Below are positions 34,511 to 46,630 of a stretch of DNA of 64,000 nt, one piece after another. The stretch comes from Diabrotica undecimpunctata. Its lineage: Eukaryota > Arthropoda > Insecta > Coleoptera > Chrysomelidae. Position numbers and translations under genes: made by a program. Numbering within the stretch: the stretch's first letter is position 1; every line of letters begins with the position of its first letter. The stretch lies in contig NC_092810.1 of the NCBI RefSeq assembly GCF_040954645.1, positions 77,418,160-77,482,159 of the forward strand, given 5' to 3'. The notes below the pieces were generated by a model. The model ran no database searches. It was not told the origin of the DNA and saw nothing but the letters and a program-made list of their open reading frames with translations.

Positions 34511-35940
34511 GGGACCCGTATATAACTTTACGCATACACTTCTAAACTCCTGCGATGTTGCCAATAATTGTACTAGTAGTAGATTTTCAAATTTTATAGC
34601 AGGTACATTTTGGAACTTTAATTAATTGTTTTAATTATTTTCAAACTTAAAAAAGTATTTATTATAAACTTGGAAATGGCTAGTTTCCGTTTTATATATT
34701 ATTATTTTTTGTTAAAATGCATATGCACTTAAACATTTAGTCTCTAAATGTACTAACATCGAGTAGAGTAATCGTGTAACAGTTTAAGAAAGTAGAAGCC
34801 CTTCGGTAGGATTAAAATAAACCACATAAAATTAAAAAAACTCTGTAAATAGGAGATCTTTGTAATTTTTCAATTACTGCAATTTATGACGTGCAATATT
34901 TTTTTCATAAGGTAGTTAAATTTAAACTATAATAATTTATGGGAAGCACTTAAAGAAGTAATCGCCAACCTTCATTAATATACGGCACAATAAGAAGATG
35001 AAGCTTACTGTATTTTTACGTATTATATTCACAAAAAGAATATCTAAAGTAAAATTTAACACGTTTCGATAGAGTTGTAGTGAAATTTGACTTTTTATTA
35101 CGATACCGGATCCTGTAAAATTTTAAATACTTAAATCTCCCGTAAATTATTAAACTTATTCTTAGATTAAAATAACAAACTTCTTAGTAATTAGGTACAA
35201 TATACCGTTTACAATTATTTGATAATGTGTAGGTGTCGAGATTGCACGGTCATGTTTTTATCATCGTTTTTATCATCATTTCAAACATCGATAGTTTTTA
35301 GCTTTGGGTGTATTTGAGTCCACCGTGCTGTAACGGGTCTACCTTGAAAAGTGTTATTTTACATAAAATTAGCACGTTGGCTCTAATAATGACCTATTAA
35401 TATACATTGTTAAAAATTGTATACATTTATCAATTTAAAATGTTCTTTGTCGTCTTCTGATCTTCATCTCCATTCGTTTCTAATTAAGCACATGTTGTCC
35501 ACAAGATACCTCTCTCATTTTTAAATCATTACTCTTTTTGCCTTTTGCCATGGTTTTCTTCATTTTGTTTATTCATATCGTTTTCACTCATAACAAATAT
35601 TGGGTAGTTTATTGTTACATTTAACTTTCTCCTTATATGTCCGTATCATATAAGTATCTAGTTATTATAGCGTATATAATGTCGTATGTTAATTCCATTT
35701 TGTTTAACAATAAAACATCAAAACTTCCACAAAATTAATTTTATCTTATCACTACAGCTATTTCGGAGAGTGCCTTTCTCAAGTCTCAAGTTTCTCGAAT
35801 CCATCAATCATCCATTGTATTTCTTACAGGTTCATTTAAATCCTCTCCAATCAAAGACTTTGAAGCAGCTGTGCTCCACAGTCCATTTTTGTTGTTTTTG
35901 TCACTGTTTCTCCTTTCTCTTTATCGTTACCAATACGTAG
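34511..35940. other. Unassigned AT-rich sequence
   Basis: About 1.4 kb with only short ORFs. Nothing recognised on either strand. Confidence 0.5.
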
Positions 35941-36224
35941 CGCTACAACACTGGGTGGGTCTTCGCTGACTACAACTTATCTCCAAGTTGATCGATTTTC
36001 CACGAATCTGCAATCAAATGAAATGTTAAGTTTTTGAGATATGATTCGATGTTTTCTCTCCATTATATACTGACATGCCCAAGTGGCATTCTTCTGTGCT
36101 AACTTCCTTCCACACCAGTTCTACAAGTTTGACATCTTGGCGTCTATGCATGTGTCCGATATACCTTAAGGGATTTATTTTCCTGAACAATATCGTTATG
36201 AGAGCTTTCTTTATTCAGTATTTT
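35941..36224 (-). pseudogene. Possible LINE RT C-terminal tail
   Basis: On the minus strand SLRYIGHMHRRQDVKLVELVWKE resembles the LRWxGHxxRM tail common after RTE-like RTs. Later residues are weak. This is a short, low-information match. Confidence 0.3.
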
Positions 36225-36300
36225 TTCTTATTCTATACGGATTTGTAGCGATATGATAATGAGTTCTGAAGCTATTTTCTCGTGGCATTTTAAAGTAAAT

Positions 36301-36809
36301 ACTATTTAAATGGGAATAAGCCACAATTCCCGTAGGGATCGGATCACGAACAAGGAAATAAGACGGAGAACAGGAGTGACAGATGCCATAGAAAGAATTA
36401 TGACCCTTAAGTGAAACTGGGCGGGGCACATAACTAGAATGTCGGATAACAGATGGACATAGCGAATAATACAGTGGAGACCGAGACAAGAAGCACATCG
36501 AAGTAGAGGTCGTCCAGCAACAAGATGGTCTGATGACATAAAACGGATCGACAAAAATTGGATGCAAACAGCACAAAACATAAATACATGGAAAAGACTG
36601 AGGGAGACCTATATCCAGCAGTGGATAGATCCGGGTTAAATGATAAAGCCATAGTTAAAGGTTAAAGTTAGTTTATTGACGTTTCAATTTCCACTTCGAA
36701 AATCGTTCTCAAAATACAAACATTAGTGAGAACGATTTCCGAAGTGGAAATTGAAACGTCAATAAACTAACTTTAACCTTTAATTGTGGCTTATTCCCGT
36801 TTAAATAGT
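36301..36809. mobile_element. 509-bp element with 28-bp terminal inverted repeats enclosing a LINE tail and a hairpin
   Basis: ACTATTTAAATGGGAATAAG (36301 on) and its inverse (36782-36809, ending TTTAAATAGT) are terminal inverted repeats of 28 bp with one mismatch. Inside, plus-strand residues RRTGVTDAIERIMTLK, NWAGHI and RGRPATRWSDDIKRI (about 36350-36640, two stops) are the C-terminal tail of an RTE-like RT. Then 36663-36780 forms a stem of about 45 bp built on GACGTTTCAATTTCCACTTC and its inverse. A non-autonomous composite of this kind is likely dispersed genome-wide. Confidence 0.7.
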
Positions 36810-36819
36810 AATTAGGATA

Positions 36820-36935
36820 ATGGGGTCAAAAAAATTTTCTTATTATTTTCCTTTCAAATATTCGAAGTGCTTCCTTATTTGTTTTAGCCATTTTCCATGA
36901 CTCACATCCATGTATTAAAATAGGTATGAAGTTTG
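36820..36935 (-). pseudogene. RTE-like LINE RT C-terminal fragment
   Basis: Minus-strand PILIHGCESWKMAKTNKE followed by LRIFERKIIRKFF matches the PVLTYGSETW ... FERRILRKIFGP region of RTE-like RTs. It is short, and bordered by the inverted-repeat element on one side and copy 2 of the LINE-derived segment on the other. Confidence 0.5.
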
Positions 36936-38213
36936 AATTATGCTCTGTATTTATTTAGTGGCATTATTATTAAAAGTGAATAGTGATCTAAGATATTTAA
37001 AGTGTTCCATACTTTCGAAATTGTAGTTGTTGACTATAATGTTTTGTCTAAATTTATTGAATTGGTCTCTTCTGTTGATTCGCTTGTATTTGGTTTTCAT
37101 TTCGTTGATTTTAAGTGAAACATTTTTCGTGCACTTTGTTAAAGATGTTTGCGGACCGGAGAGAGTTTCTTATGAGATCTTTATCATTAGCATATGCCAG
37201 GAGTGCTCTGTACCTTGGCCCGTTAATGGATTACATCTTAAATAGGCGTTATTTCTATTTTAGTAAGCTGTTCATTGATTTTTTGACTATTTGAATCAAT
37301 AATCTGTATTTTATTTGACTGTTTAATAAAACAGAGTTTCTTGGTGCATATTTTCATCTTTGGTTTTTTGTTTCCCGTATCATTATTACAAGGATTTTGC
37401 TGGATATCGACATAGGAAACCCGGTGGTATGTACATAATGTTTCCATAACCAACGATCGAAAATTTATCTTATTGTAAAGTCATAATGATTTTACTAGGA
37501 AATATAGTGTTGTTTAATAATAATAAAGTTCAAGCAACAATTCCTATATGCATTAACTTGGTAATGATATTTCTGCTCCCCGATATCTGGTGCAGTCCCG
37601 AAAGCAATAAAACTCCTACACTCATGCTTCTCATTATCCAACAATTAGCCAGTCCAGAACTATACTCCTTATTATGGTACTGATATTGCTGCTGTCCCTC
37701 ATAAGTAAATATAATATGCAAGAAAGGTTTTGTCAATTTAATAGGATTTTGTATGTTAGAATATTATTTCTCCGAGAAAATGAAGAATATCTATTTGCTA
37801 TCTGGATTTAATCCATAAATTAAATACTAGAATGCTATAAAATAATGCTATTAGCAGCAAAAAACGATCTAATAGTCACTAGTGAGAAAATCAAATAAAT
37901 GTTCTTTAACATACAAAAGAGAGGATGTAGAGTGGGGCATAACGTAACGCGATACAATAAAGTCATACATTTTGAAGGATTGCAGCGTTTTAGATATCGT
38001 GGATAACGTTGTTAAATAAGAAATAAAAAAGAATATTCAGGTAGCTAATTGATGTATATATAACCCTTATAACACTTTTAAATTCAGAAGTCTAATACGA
38101 ATCTCTAAAATCAGGATATAAAACAGTGATTAAACCAGTGCTAATGTGTGGATATGTGACAAGAACGTATTAATTAGATCAGGAATCAGGATTGCTAGAA
38201 AAGCCATTAGAGG
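36936..38213. repeat. LINE-derived dispersed segment, copy 2, left part
   Basis: It matches about 28843-30110, including the minus-strand RT YANDKDLIRNSLRS piece (about 37205-37020) and the plus-strand C-terminal RT piece (about 37870-38170). At 38213 the match stops and resumes at 43391, so a 5.2 kb block was inserted. About six bases of copy 1 are missing at the junction and no target duplication is visible. Confidence 0.8.
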
Positions 38214-39573
38214 TATTTTCCGACTTACAAAGGTCCGAGTACTAACCAATACCGAACGGAACTAATGCCAAGGTCAAACACATGTATAAAGATAGCAATG
38301 TCGTACAAGAAACTCAATCTCAACTCCAAAGTTGAGCTGGCTATATCCAAAGGCTCTCTCAATAACTGCATTGCCAAGTTAAATTGGGATGATGCCACCA
38401 GAGAAAAAATGTCCTTACTATGTCTACGAATGAAGGGTGGAGGTAACATATGATCAGATTTAGGAATAATGAAACTACCTACCGACCCATCATATTTATC
38501 AACACTTGCTATCCTACCTACAATTAATGCTTATCTGTTGGGGACTATTAAATCAATTACTTGTAATCAAACGAACTAGGCTTAAAAAAATATCCCAGGA
38601 AAGGCACTTTAGAAATATTGACATAAATTTTTAAAACGTCATTTACGTGGCTAAGTTTACAATAGGAATGAGGAGACAAAAAGAAGAAAAGGCAATAGAA
38701 TCTTGCTGCGTTTTGACTATGCGATGACGATGATCTTTATATAACATATAGGGAGAAAGAGAGAAGAATGTATATGTTTAATCTAGAACTCGCTGGTTTT
38801 CTCCCTTTCGAATTGAATATGTATATGTATTACCATAGATAATAAAAGCAAGAGGACTATAATTATGAAACTTTATCTGAAAAGTAAAATCAAATATACA
38901 GAAAGATTATATAAATCTCTAATATTTACACAGACTGCTTTACAAAAGGTGAACAAATATGCATAAAAACACAGCTGTTTTAAAAACATAATATTATTAG
39001 ACGAATTGTGGATTCATTAAACCGGTTTAGTTAAAATACTACAAAATAAATCAGAAGACTATGCTAAAATATGATACGGCAAGAAAAAAGGCTTTTACAG
39101 CTGATTGTCGTATAAATATCAATGTATAGTAAATATGACGATTTGGCCACAGCATATTAATATTGTCTCGTAATGTTATACGGACGGCGTTATGCATCAC
39201 TTGACCAAGCGCCAAAAAATTGATTTTGAGATATTTGACTTCAAAGTTTTCACTCTATTAAAATTCACTGTTACTTGTCGTAATTTTTTGTTTTCGAAGA
39301 CAGTTTTTTTGTTTCTTATAAGTGCGAAATAGTAACTTTGCCAATATTAAAGAAAAACAAAAAAAAATAAAAATTCTTTTGGTCGACTTACGGTTTTCGC
39401 CACATTGTGTAATTGTGTTATACATCAATAGACCAAGCGATATGGAGGTGGTTTGGTCTAGTGATGAGTAACTAAAATATCACTTTTAGTGAATGATTGG
39501 TAGACCACAAGCTATTATTTCTTTTTGGGTATGACAACAAAAGTCGTTGTTTTGAATATTTTATATTACTTAA
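38214..39573. other. Inserted block, left flank of piggyBac
   Basis: No gene assigned. A 62-codon ATG frame at 38265-38453 has no recognisable domain. Near 39190-39220 and 39420-39450, similar words (ATGCATCACTTGACCAAGCG, ATACATCAATAGACCAAGCG) repeat. TTAA at 39570-39573 is the left half of the piggyBac target duplication. Confidence 0.45.
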
Positions 39574-42308
39574 CCCTTTATCGGTACATGTAACCATACA
39601 GTAACATTGTATATTATAACCTTTATCGGGCACCACTTTAAAATGGCTTTAAAAAAATAAGTTATTTATATAAGCCGTCTCTAAATGTTCAGTATAATCA
39701 AATATTGATATTTATATATCTGAAACATTATCCTGCAACAAATTACAGAATGTAACCATATGGTAACGAGGTCTCCAAAATAAACTTCAAAAATTACTAA
39801 ACTTTTTATTATTACAACTATATGGTGACAAGAAAACAAAACAGTTTACAATTTTTTATTTTGATGGAAGGCTTTGAAACAGTTTTTCTCCTCGGTGAGA
39901 CACAGCCTTGCATCACATTTTTCACACTTTAGACGACACGTTCCCTTGATGCAATACCTACATCTTCCTTTCGTGGTATGTATTGGCCAATGTGCATAAG
40001 AATCCAATCTTGCTAAATCATTTGGTCGTTCAACTACTGGACATCTTATTTTTGGAAAACCAGCCTGGCACAAACTTGGTCTTCCCCTTCTGGAACCTTT
40101 TCCAACTTGGGATAATGCTTTTGCAATTTCCAATCTAAATTTCTTTAGAGGAGTGAACTTTATGTTCAAAGATTTACAGTCTATTCTGTACAACAACCAA
40201 GCATTTGTCACACATATGTCAAGAATATAGGCAAAAATTGCAAAGTACCATCTTTTAGCTTTGAGTGGGGATTTGTAAAAACCCGTTAATGCATTAGCCG
40301 TATCTACGCCTCCCATATGTTTATTGTACTGTTTTACAATAGAAGGGCAGGCAACATCCATTTTTGTTTTTGAAATTTTACTGTATCTTTTTACTGCGTC
40401 TACTGGTTCTATTCCGTGCAATGTACTTCCTAACAATACAACTTTGTTTTTGTCAACCCATTTTACGACTATAATGCCTTTGTCTTTATCCGCCTTGTAA
40501 TCATACTTTCCTCTTCCTGCTTTTTTCAAGACTTTATCTGTTTCTAATGGACATCCACCAACTCTGTTACTTCGTAATGTTCCCAAGCTATAGATATCCA
40601 TTTTTTCTTTTAAATAAATAAAAAGTGGTAAGCCTGCAAAATAATTGTCAAAAAAAACTGTTGACTTATTAGGAATGTGTACTGATTTTGATAAAGCTAT
40701 AACAATAGCTGCACCCACACCTAGTTCTATCTCCTCCTTCCCTAGTTCATTAGGGGTGCCGTTTAATTCTTCTAATGTGCTTGAACCTTGATATGGAATA
40801 AAATCCACAATATAACCAGACACCCCTGATAGGATAAAAAATTTGTATCCCCATTTGTGCGGCTTGCTTTTGATATACTGACGTAAATTTCCAGCTCGTG
40901 TTCCTTTGTACGCTACCATAGTTTCGTCAATGGAGTATTCATTTTCAGTGTGAAACTTTTTAAAATTTTCTCTAACTTTATCTAAAAGCGGACATATTTT
41001 GAAAAACCTATCTGTTGTAGTTTGTGTTATATGTTCATTATTATTAAAATGAATAAATCTTCTTAGAAGTTTAAAACGTTTGATGGGCATCAGGCTTGCA
41101 ACTTGTTCGATACGTGTTCCACTAGCCCAATAATCTTCATAGGAAGGAAGATCTATTATACCCATCATCAACAAAATTGACAAAAAATCTGTCATCTCAT
41201 TAGGATCAGTACCAATGCTTGTGTCTTTTATTTGAGTACTATACAAATTTGTCTGCTCAATGATGTAGTCTAAAATATCTAGTGAGAACAGTTTGGTAAA
41301 ATACTCCAGTGGTGGAAGTAGTTCCTCATTTATTTTAGGAGCAAACTTAGTGTCTCTTTCATTTTGAGGTAAGTCGCTTTTCGTCCAGTTGAATGTTATT
41401 CCTGACTTTTTTTTTCTTTTTCTAGGACGTTGATCAGCATCTTCAGGGTCGTTTATTATATTTTCTAAAACAAACATTGGAATAAGAGCTCCTAATTATA
41501 TAGTAGCTCCTAAAGTTTGATGTATATTTTACCTGTAGTTTGTGTCCTTATTTGATCAACTTGCTTCGCTGGCAATAAATTCTCAGGGGAATCGGAGTGC
41601 TCAGAGTCACTTGATATTATATCTGAATCATCATCTAAAATTATTTAATTAAATAGTATTATTTGAAATAAAATAATATAAAGTCTGTTACCAATAAATG
41701 TTCTAACTCGACAATTTTGTTTTCGAAGGTTTTTTGCGACTATATTTTCTTCATCCTCCGTATCGGAGCTATCAGAAACTTGAGGAGGAGGTGGTATTTT
41801 ACCCTTCAAATTTCCGTAGAAACTACATGAAGGAATCTCATTGAATCCATCCATAATAGCAAAATGCTGAAAACAACAAACTTTTATTGATACTTGTTAC
41901 CATATGGTTACCAATGTTTTTTATAAAGTTATTTTATCAATTATCACCTTATATGTAATATCATGTAACACAAATCAAATATACGTTCAAGAAACCATGA
42001 TTATTCGTTTTGCATAGAAATATATTTTTACTTACCAAAAAAATTCTTAGTAGTAGGCACATACACAGCTAACCTAACAACTGACGGAAGAACGCGCGAA
42101 ATCTACAAACAAGTGAAAAATGGCTGGCAACATTAACCATTGGTTGACGTTCTCCCACCGCAAATGACCGATACCATATGCCTTCACTGAACAGCAAGCC
42201 TTGTAAAGCGGAGTTTGAGTAAAATATGCATTTGAATTCAACGTAACCGTATGGTTCCATTATCCAGTAAAAGTTATTGCAATATTTTTGAATGTGCCCG
42301 ATAAATGG
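39574..42308 (-). mobile_element. piggyBac transposon, apparently complete (2735 bp)
   Basis: TTAA flanks both ends (39570-39573 and 42309-42312). The left end reads CCCTTTATCGGTACATG; the reverse complement of the right end reads CCATTTATCGGGCACAT, giving imperfect terminal inverted repeats. CCTTTATCGGGCACCAC recurs internally near 39620. Palindromic words such as ACCATATGGT occur near both ends (about 39757 and 41900), a likely subterminal transposase-binding feature. A single spliced transposase gene fills the interior. Confidence 0.92.
39846..41854 (-). CDS. piggyBac transposase, three exons
   Basis: Predicted exons on the minus strand are 41854-41692, 41634-41533 and 41464-39846, with introns of 57 and 68 bp that both obey GT-AG (GTAACAG...TTTTAG; GTAAAAT...TTTTAG). 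The total is 1884 bp, an exact multiple of three, for about 627 residues, close to the family norm. The ATG of the long downstream ORF (41477) lies inside intron 2 and is not the start. Catalytic Asp blocks are YSIDETMVAYKG, VFFDNYFAGLPLF and HMGGVDTANAL. The C-terminus has the CRYCIKGTCRLKCEKC Cys-rich domain used for DNA binding. No stop or frameshift was seen, so it may be active. Confidence 0.9.
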
Positions 42309-42316
42309 TTAAGAAA

Positions 42317-43350
42317 TTAATCAAAAATATAAAATCTTCTAATGTCGTCTTCTATTGTATTGTTTCTGAAAAGGAAGCAATACAAAGGTTTTGCATCATT
42401 TGGTATTAGGTGCATTAAAGATCTTAAGTCGTTAAGCTTAGGCACAGAAAGTGGCTTGCCTGTGGGCCAAAGAGGAATCAAGTGGTTACTTAGGGATTGC
42501 ATTGCAACAGGCCGTCCTTTTTAAAATTCCTTGTAAAGATTTACTTCAACTTCACTAGTGTTAAAATCAGTTTTCATAAAAATAATCAGTGGTATATCCT
42601 TTCCTATTTTAATTTCTCTTGTTTTAAACCAGCCTTACTGTTTTCTATGTCTGACTTCGGTTTGTAATCATAGTTTCTAACTTTTTTGTTCAAACGAATT
42701 CTTCTTTTTTCATTCTGTGAACTACTAGTGGTTTCTTTTTACGGGATTTTTTCATCACGTTTATGTAATCATCAACGGTATATAAACGTTGTTGAAATTT
42801 TATGGCATTTTCAAAATCTCCAAAATCACTACCATTGGGTAAAAGCTATGACTAGGAAAGAAATAGCGTAATTTAATTTTTTCAATGGTAGCATGAGTTT
42901 CCAAAATCGTTTTCAGAATCAAAACTATTTTGATGTTGCGGTTTTGGCCGCTACAAGAGTCTGACCACAAAATTACATGTTTTGCGGAAGTAACATTTTC
43001 TTCAATGTGTTTCTTAAGACAACTGCCTACGTCCTGGGCTCCCGACCAGCTCCACCTTCTAATCAAATATAACAATGACCTTTGTTATCATTGGCGCTAT
43101 GGATACCAAGGTTGTAAATACATAATTGACGCTTATAATATACGATATTTATTGGAATTCTCGGAAGGGGAAAAGTTTTTTTTAAATCAAAACAAAAGGT
43201 TTTCACTTCTGGTGCATTTTCAGCTTCTTCTAAGTACACTTTGTTTTTTCTTTTTTAACTTGCTTAATTGTTCGTTATCTGTGCAATTTTTAATTTCTAA
43301 TTCGAAACAATCACATCTACTACAAGTAACTTTTTTAACTTTTTTCTTTG
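42317..43350 (-). pseudogene. Pseudogene of an insect repeat-borne protein family (SDSCSGQNRN type)
   Basis: On the minus strand, shifting frames give CSRCDCFELEIKNC, PINIVYYKRQLCIYNLGIHS, GAQDVGSCLKKHIEENV, ILWSDSCSGQNRN, HSFYPNGSDFGDFE, IKFQQRLYTVDDYI, and LWPTGKPLSVPKLNDLR with LMHLIPNDAKP near the end. I recall this block order from large families of uncharacterised insect proteins that occur in many copies. The conserved Asp/Glu positions suggest an RNase H-fold transposase, but I cannot prove that. Several frameshifts and stops are present. piggyBac inserted just beyond its 3' end. Confidence 0.6.
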
Positions 43351-43390
43351 AAGATTAAATCGTGTTAAAAACATTTTTTTTGTAAAACGA

Positions 43391-46300
43391 AAATTTAACA
43401 AATGTAGAGCATATAGTGAAAACTGAATATCTTAGAATAACTATATCGAGCTGGAACATTATTGATGAGCAAAAGGGAGACACATCGCTGAGAAAGTGAC
43501 AAAGCAATTGGCAACAACAAAGGGTACCTTGTACTAAAGTACCCGTACTCTAAAGCATAAGCAGGTCTTTTCGTACTCTTTTAGTAAGTGATAGATTCGA
43601 CCGTTACTTAATGGAAATTCATTTTATCTAACAATAAAACAGGTATGCGTTTACACGTCATATTTTGTAACTGAATAAGTTGAGGAGGGGATAACTGTTT
43701 GTCTCAAGTTGGTCATTCAGAATTATGTCTGTATTTTTTAATTTGCTAATTCCCATAGATTCTAATATTCATAGAATCTAAAGATAGCCTAAGGCCTTTA
43801 TTATAAATATACTTTTTTAGTAATGAAAATATATAAATAAAACCTGGAATAGGCATGTAAAGGAATGTAACCTTTGATCTTTGGGATAAACCCATCTCCT
43901 GAATAATGGTGCCGATATATGTAGTTAAAATTTTCTACACTTATTTTAACCTGTTTATTTCCTTATTATCAATAGATATGAGTTGTAACCGATATTACAA
44001 ACCCATTTACTTTTCACGAAGAGACTATATATTAACTACAGTTATTACTATACAAATCTGACTCGAAATATCGTCTTAAAGTAACAGTAACAGAAAAATG
44101 AAAAATTTTTTATGAAGTTTAAAGTAGAAGCGTTCACCAAAATTGAATTACTAATAAGACCACCGCAATCGGGTACGCTTAACACACATGTGACGTATTT
44201 CTAGTGCAGGAAGCACATAGATGGCCAATCCTATGGTATTTGGTATTAAGCTGATCGCTGAAAATTACATATTAAATGCAGGCAAAGAAGCAAAGATAAA
44301 CTTAAAATGACTAAAAACAAAACCAGTCAGCTGAGGGAACCTTTCTACGATGTTGAGCTTGGATCCGCTATCCACGTATATAATGAACAATATTACGGCT
44401 CCTGGCTGAGGATCTGAGCAGAAAACTAACTATAAAATTTGAATCAAAATTACAACAATAGCTAATATCCAAAGTCTGTAGACAAGCAAAGCAAAGACAA
44501 AGTTGTTGCCTTGCTTAAACCTGGCAAAAACTCCAACGACCACAAAAGCTATCGGCCAATATATCTATTTATTTTGTCAGCTATACAAAATACTTCTGCA
44601 CATGATCCTTAATATAAATCGATAATAGAAGAAAAACTCAAATTAAAAGACAAAAGTGGCTATATATGACAGAGTAGATCATATACGTCACAAATACTAA
44701 ATCTTGCTCAACACAGAGAAGAGAAGTACGAAAAATATCAGGTATAAGGAGTGGTATTTGTCAATCTAAATGCCGCTTACGACACCTTAAATTATAGGGT
44801 ATTTCTCCAAAATCTATGTAATATCCCCTTAGGTAATAAACTCACTTGTATTATCCGCGTATGCCTACATAAAAGAAGATTTTTCGTATCACTCAATGGT
44901 AAGAATAGCAGATGGAGAACGTAGAAGAACGGTCTCCTTTGGGGTACTGTAATGGCACCTACTCTGTATAACATTTACACAGCCCATACCAGTAAATGCT
45001 AGGACTTTTATTATGTAGACGATACATCTATTGTTGCACAGCCAAAAACTTTTGTTGGTGAAGTGGAGAAAAATCTAAATCATACCTTAAATACAACAAA
45101 AATAGATAAGAATCAATTTTAAGCCAAACCCCGGAAAAAGTCAGGTGTGCTCCTTTAGCGTCCCTAACAGAGACACTTTCACAAATCTAAACATATACCT
45201 GAACCAATAGTGTCATGAAATCCTTAGACTCTGGACTTGCTATAAATACCTTGAAGATAGTTTCTATCACACTTTGTCATTCACAGAACTTTGTTTAAAA
45301 CCAAATGGCAAACTAGAACCAGAAAAATAATATTCCCTGCAAACTTGTCAGCTAAAAATGGGAAGCACATCCTTTCACCCTTAAAACGTAGACGCTTGAA
45401 CTCTATGCCTCTGCTGCCGAATATACCTTGATAGTATAAGTGAGACTAATACATACCTAACAGTTAACACGTAGATTTAGTTATAAATTAGTCAGCCAAA
45501 TTCAGCGAATATTAAGACTCACATCCATACATAAGCTCTACAATATCGTAGCTATCAATCCACCTAATATCCGAAGATAAGTAGCTAGAGAGCAAAAGAA
45601 TCAAAGTCCAGATTCGTAACATCCACTCCACGAATACCAGCCTATTTTATGACTAGAATCGAGGAAAAACTGGCTAGATCAACACATGTGCAAGATATAC
45701 AAACAAAAATAAGCTGCTCGTCGCCATCTGAACCCTCGAAAGGAACTTTCTTATGATAGTTATCTTCCTTAAATCTGCCAAGAGGACTCTTTCCTGCAAG
45801 TACCGGTTAACTTGTATGAATGTGTGGTGGTACAAGACTCATCACACTTTCTTAGTTAACTTTACCATTTAAATCGCTCTTTTCTGAAGGGACAAGGTTT
45901 ATTTATGTGAACCCAACATGTAAAGTACAGTCAGTAAGCTATTACTTATAAAGATCATTGCAAATTTGACACTAACTCCATTTATATTGATTACATATTA
46001 CCCCTAAACAGGAGATAAAACATTCAGAAATATGTAATAATGGTCAAGTGGTATAATTCATGTTAGATAAATTAATCATTCTTCCCTGTTTTGTGCACTA
46101 CTACCCATTTTAACAAAAAAAATATCTATTTTAGCATTTAAATATTTATTTTAAGATAACCTATCCAGAATTATATGTAGTACACAAATGAAACCAGAAA
46201 TAAAATAATAAAAAACTGTAGGTATATAAGATATCATAAAACAATGGATGAAATAAAAGAAGTTCTTATTAACCGGATTCTTAAATAAAACGTATAAAGA

Positions 46301-46630
46301 CATACTCACGTTAACAAAATACATTAGGAAATTTTCGCATATAAAAAAACACATCCAACTTGGTAATGAAATCCTTTTGTATCTATAAAGCTATTTTTAG
46401 AAAAGCACGTACCTACCAAAAACAGGTATTTGGTAGTACACATATCTGTTACATACTGTAATGCGTATGAATGATAAAAAAAGTAAGGAGTCCGTATGAA
46501 CCGTTTATAATATGCGCTGGAAATAAACGGCCCAATCCCATAGTTGCCAAACTATCAGAGCTTACTTAAACCGATATACTTATGGTTCCAATATACAGGG
46601 AAAAAGATCTGAACGACCCCTATAATATAT
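43391..46630. repeat. LINE-derived dispersed segment, copy 2, right part
   Basis: It resumes the match to copy 1 at AAATGTAGAGCATATAGTGAAA (30119) and runs to TATAATATAT (34048 in copy 1). It lacks the fold-back element, so it serves as that element's empty site. It retains about 350 bp of RT core missing from copy 1. Confidence 0.8.
44190..45860 (+). pseudogene. Jockey-type LINE ORF2 remnant (copy 2)
   Basis: Plus-strand pieces in order: endonuclease VTYF/FLVQE region (about 44190), LLKPGKNSNDHKSYRPI (about 44510), SYTSQILNLAQHREE, GVVFVNLNAAYDTLNYRVFL (motif A, about 44750), LTCIIRVCLHKRRFFVSLNG, an MAPTLYNIYTA block, then FYYVDDTSIVAQPKTFVGE (YVDD box, about 45007-45065) and a decayed C-terminus near 45700-45860. 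At least four frame changes or stops. The match to Jockey/CR1-like RTs is clear. Confidence 0.75.

Noticed and set aside
36211..36652. Overlapping minus-strand ORFs of 72-121 codons
   Set aside because: They lie opposite a recognisable plus-strand LINE RT tail and so are antisense shadows.
41465..41477. MFVLENI start of the piggyBac transposase
   Set aside because: The ATG lies in a 68-bp GT-AG intron; splicing gives a longer, in-frame protein with two upstream exons.
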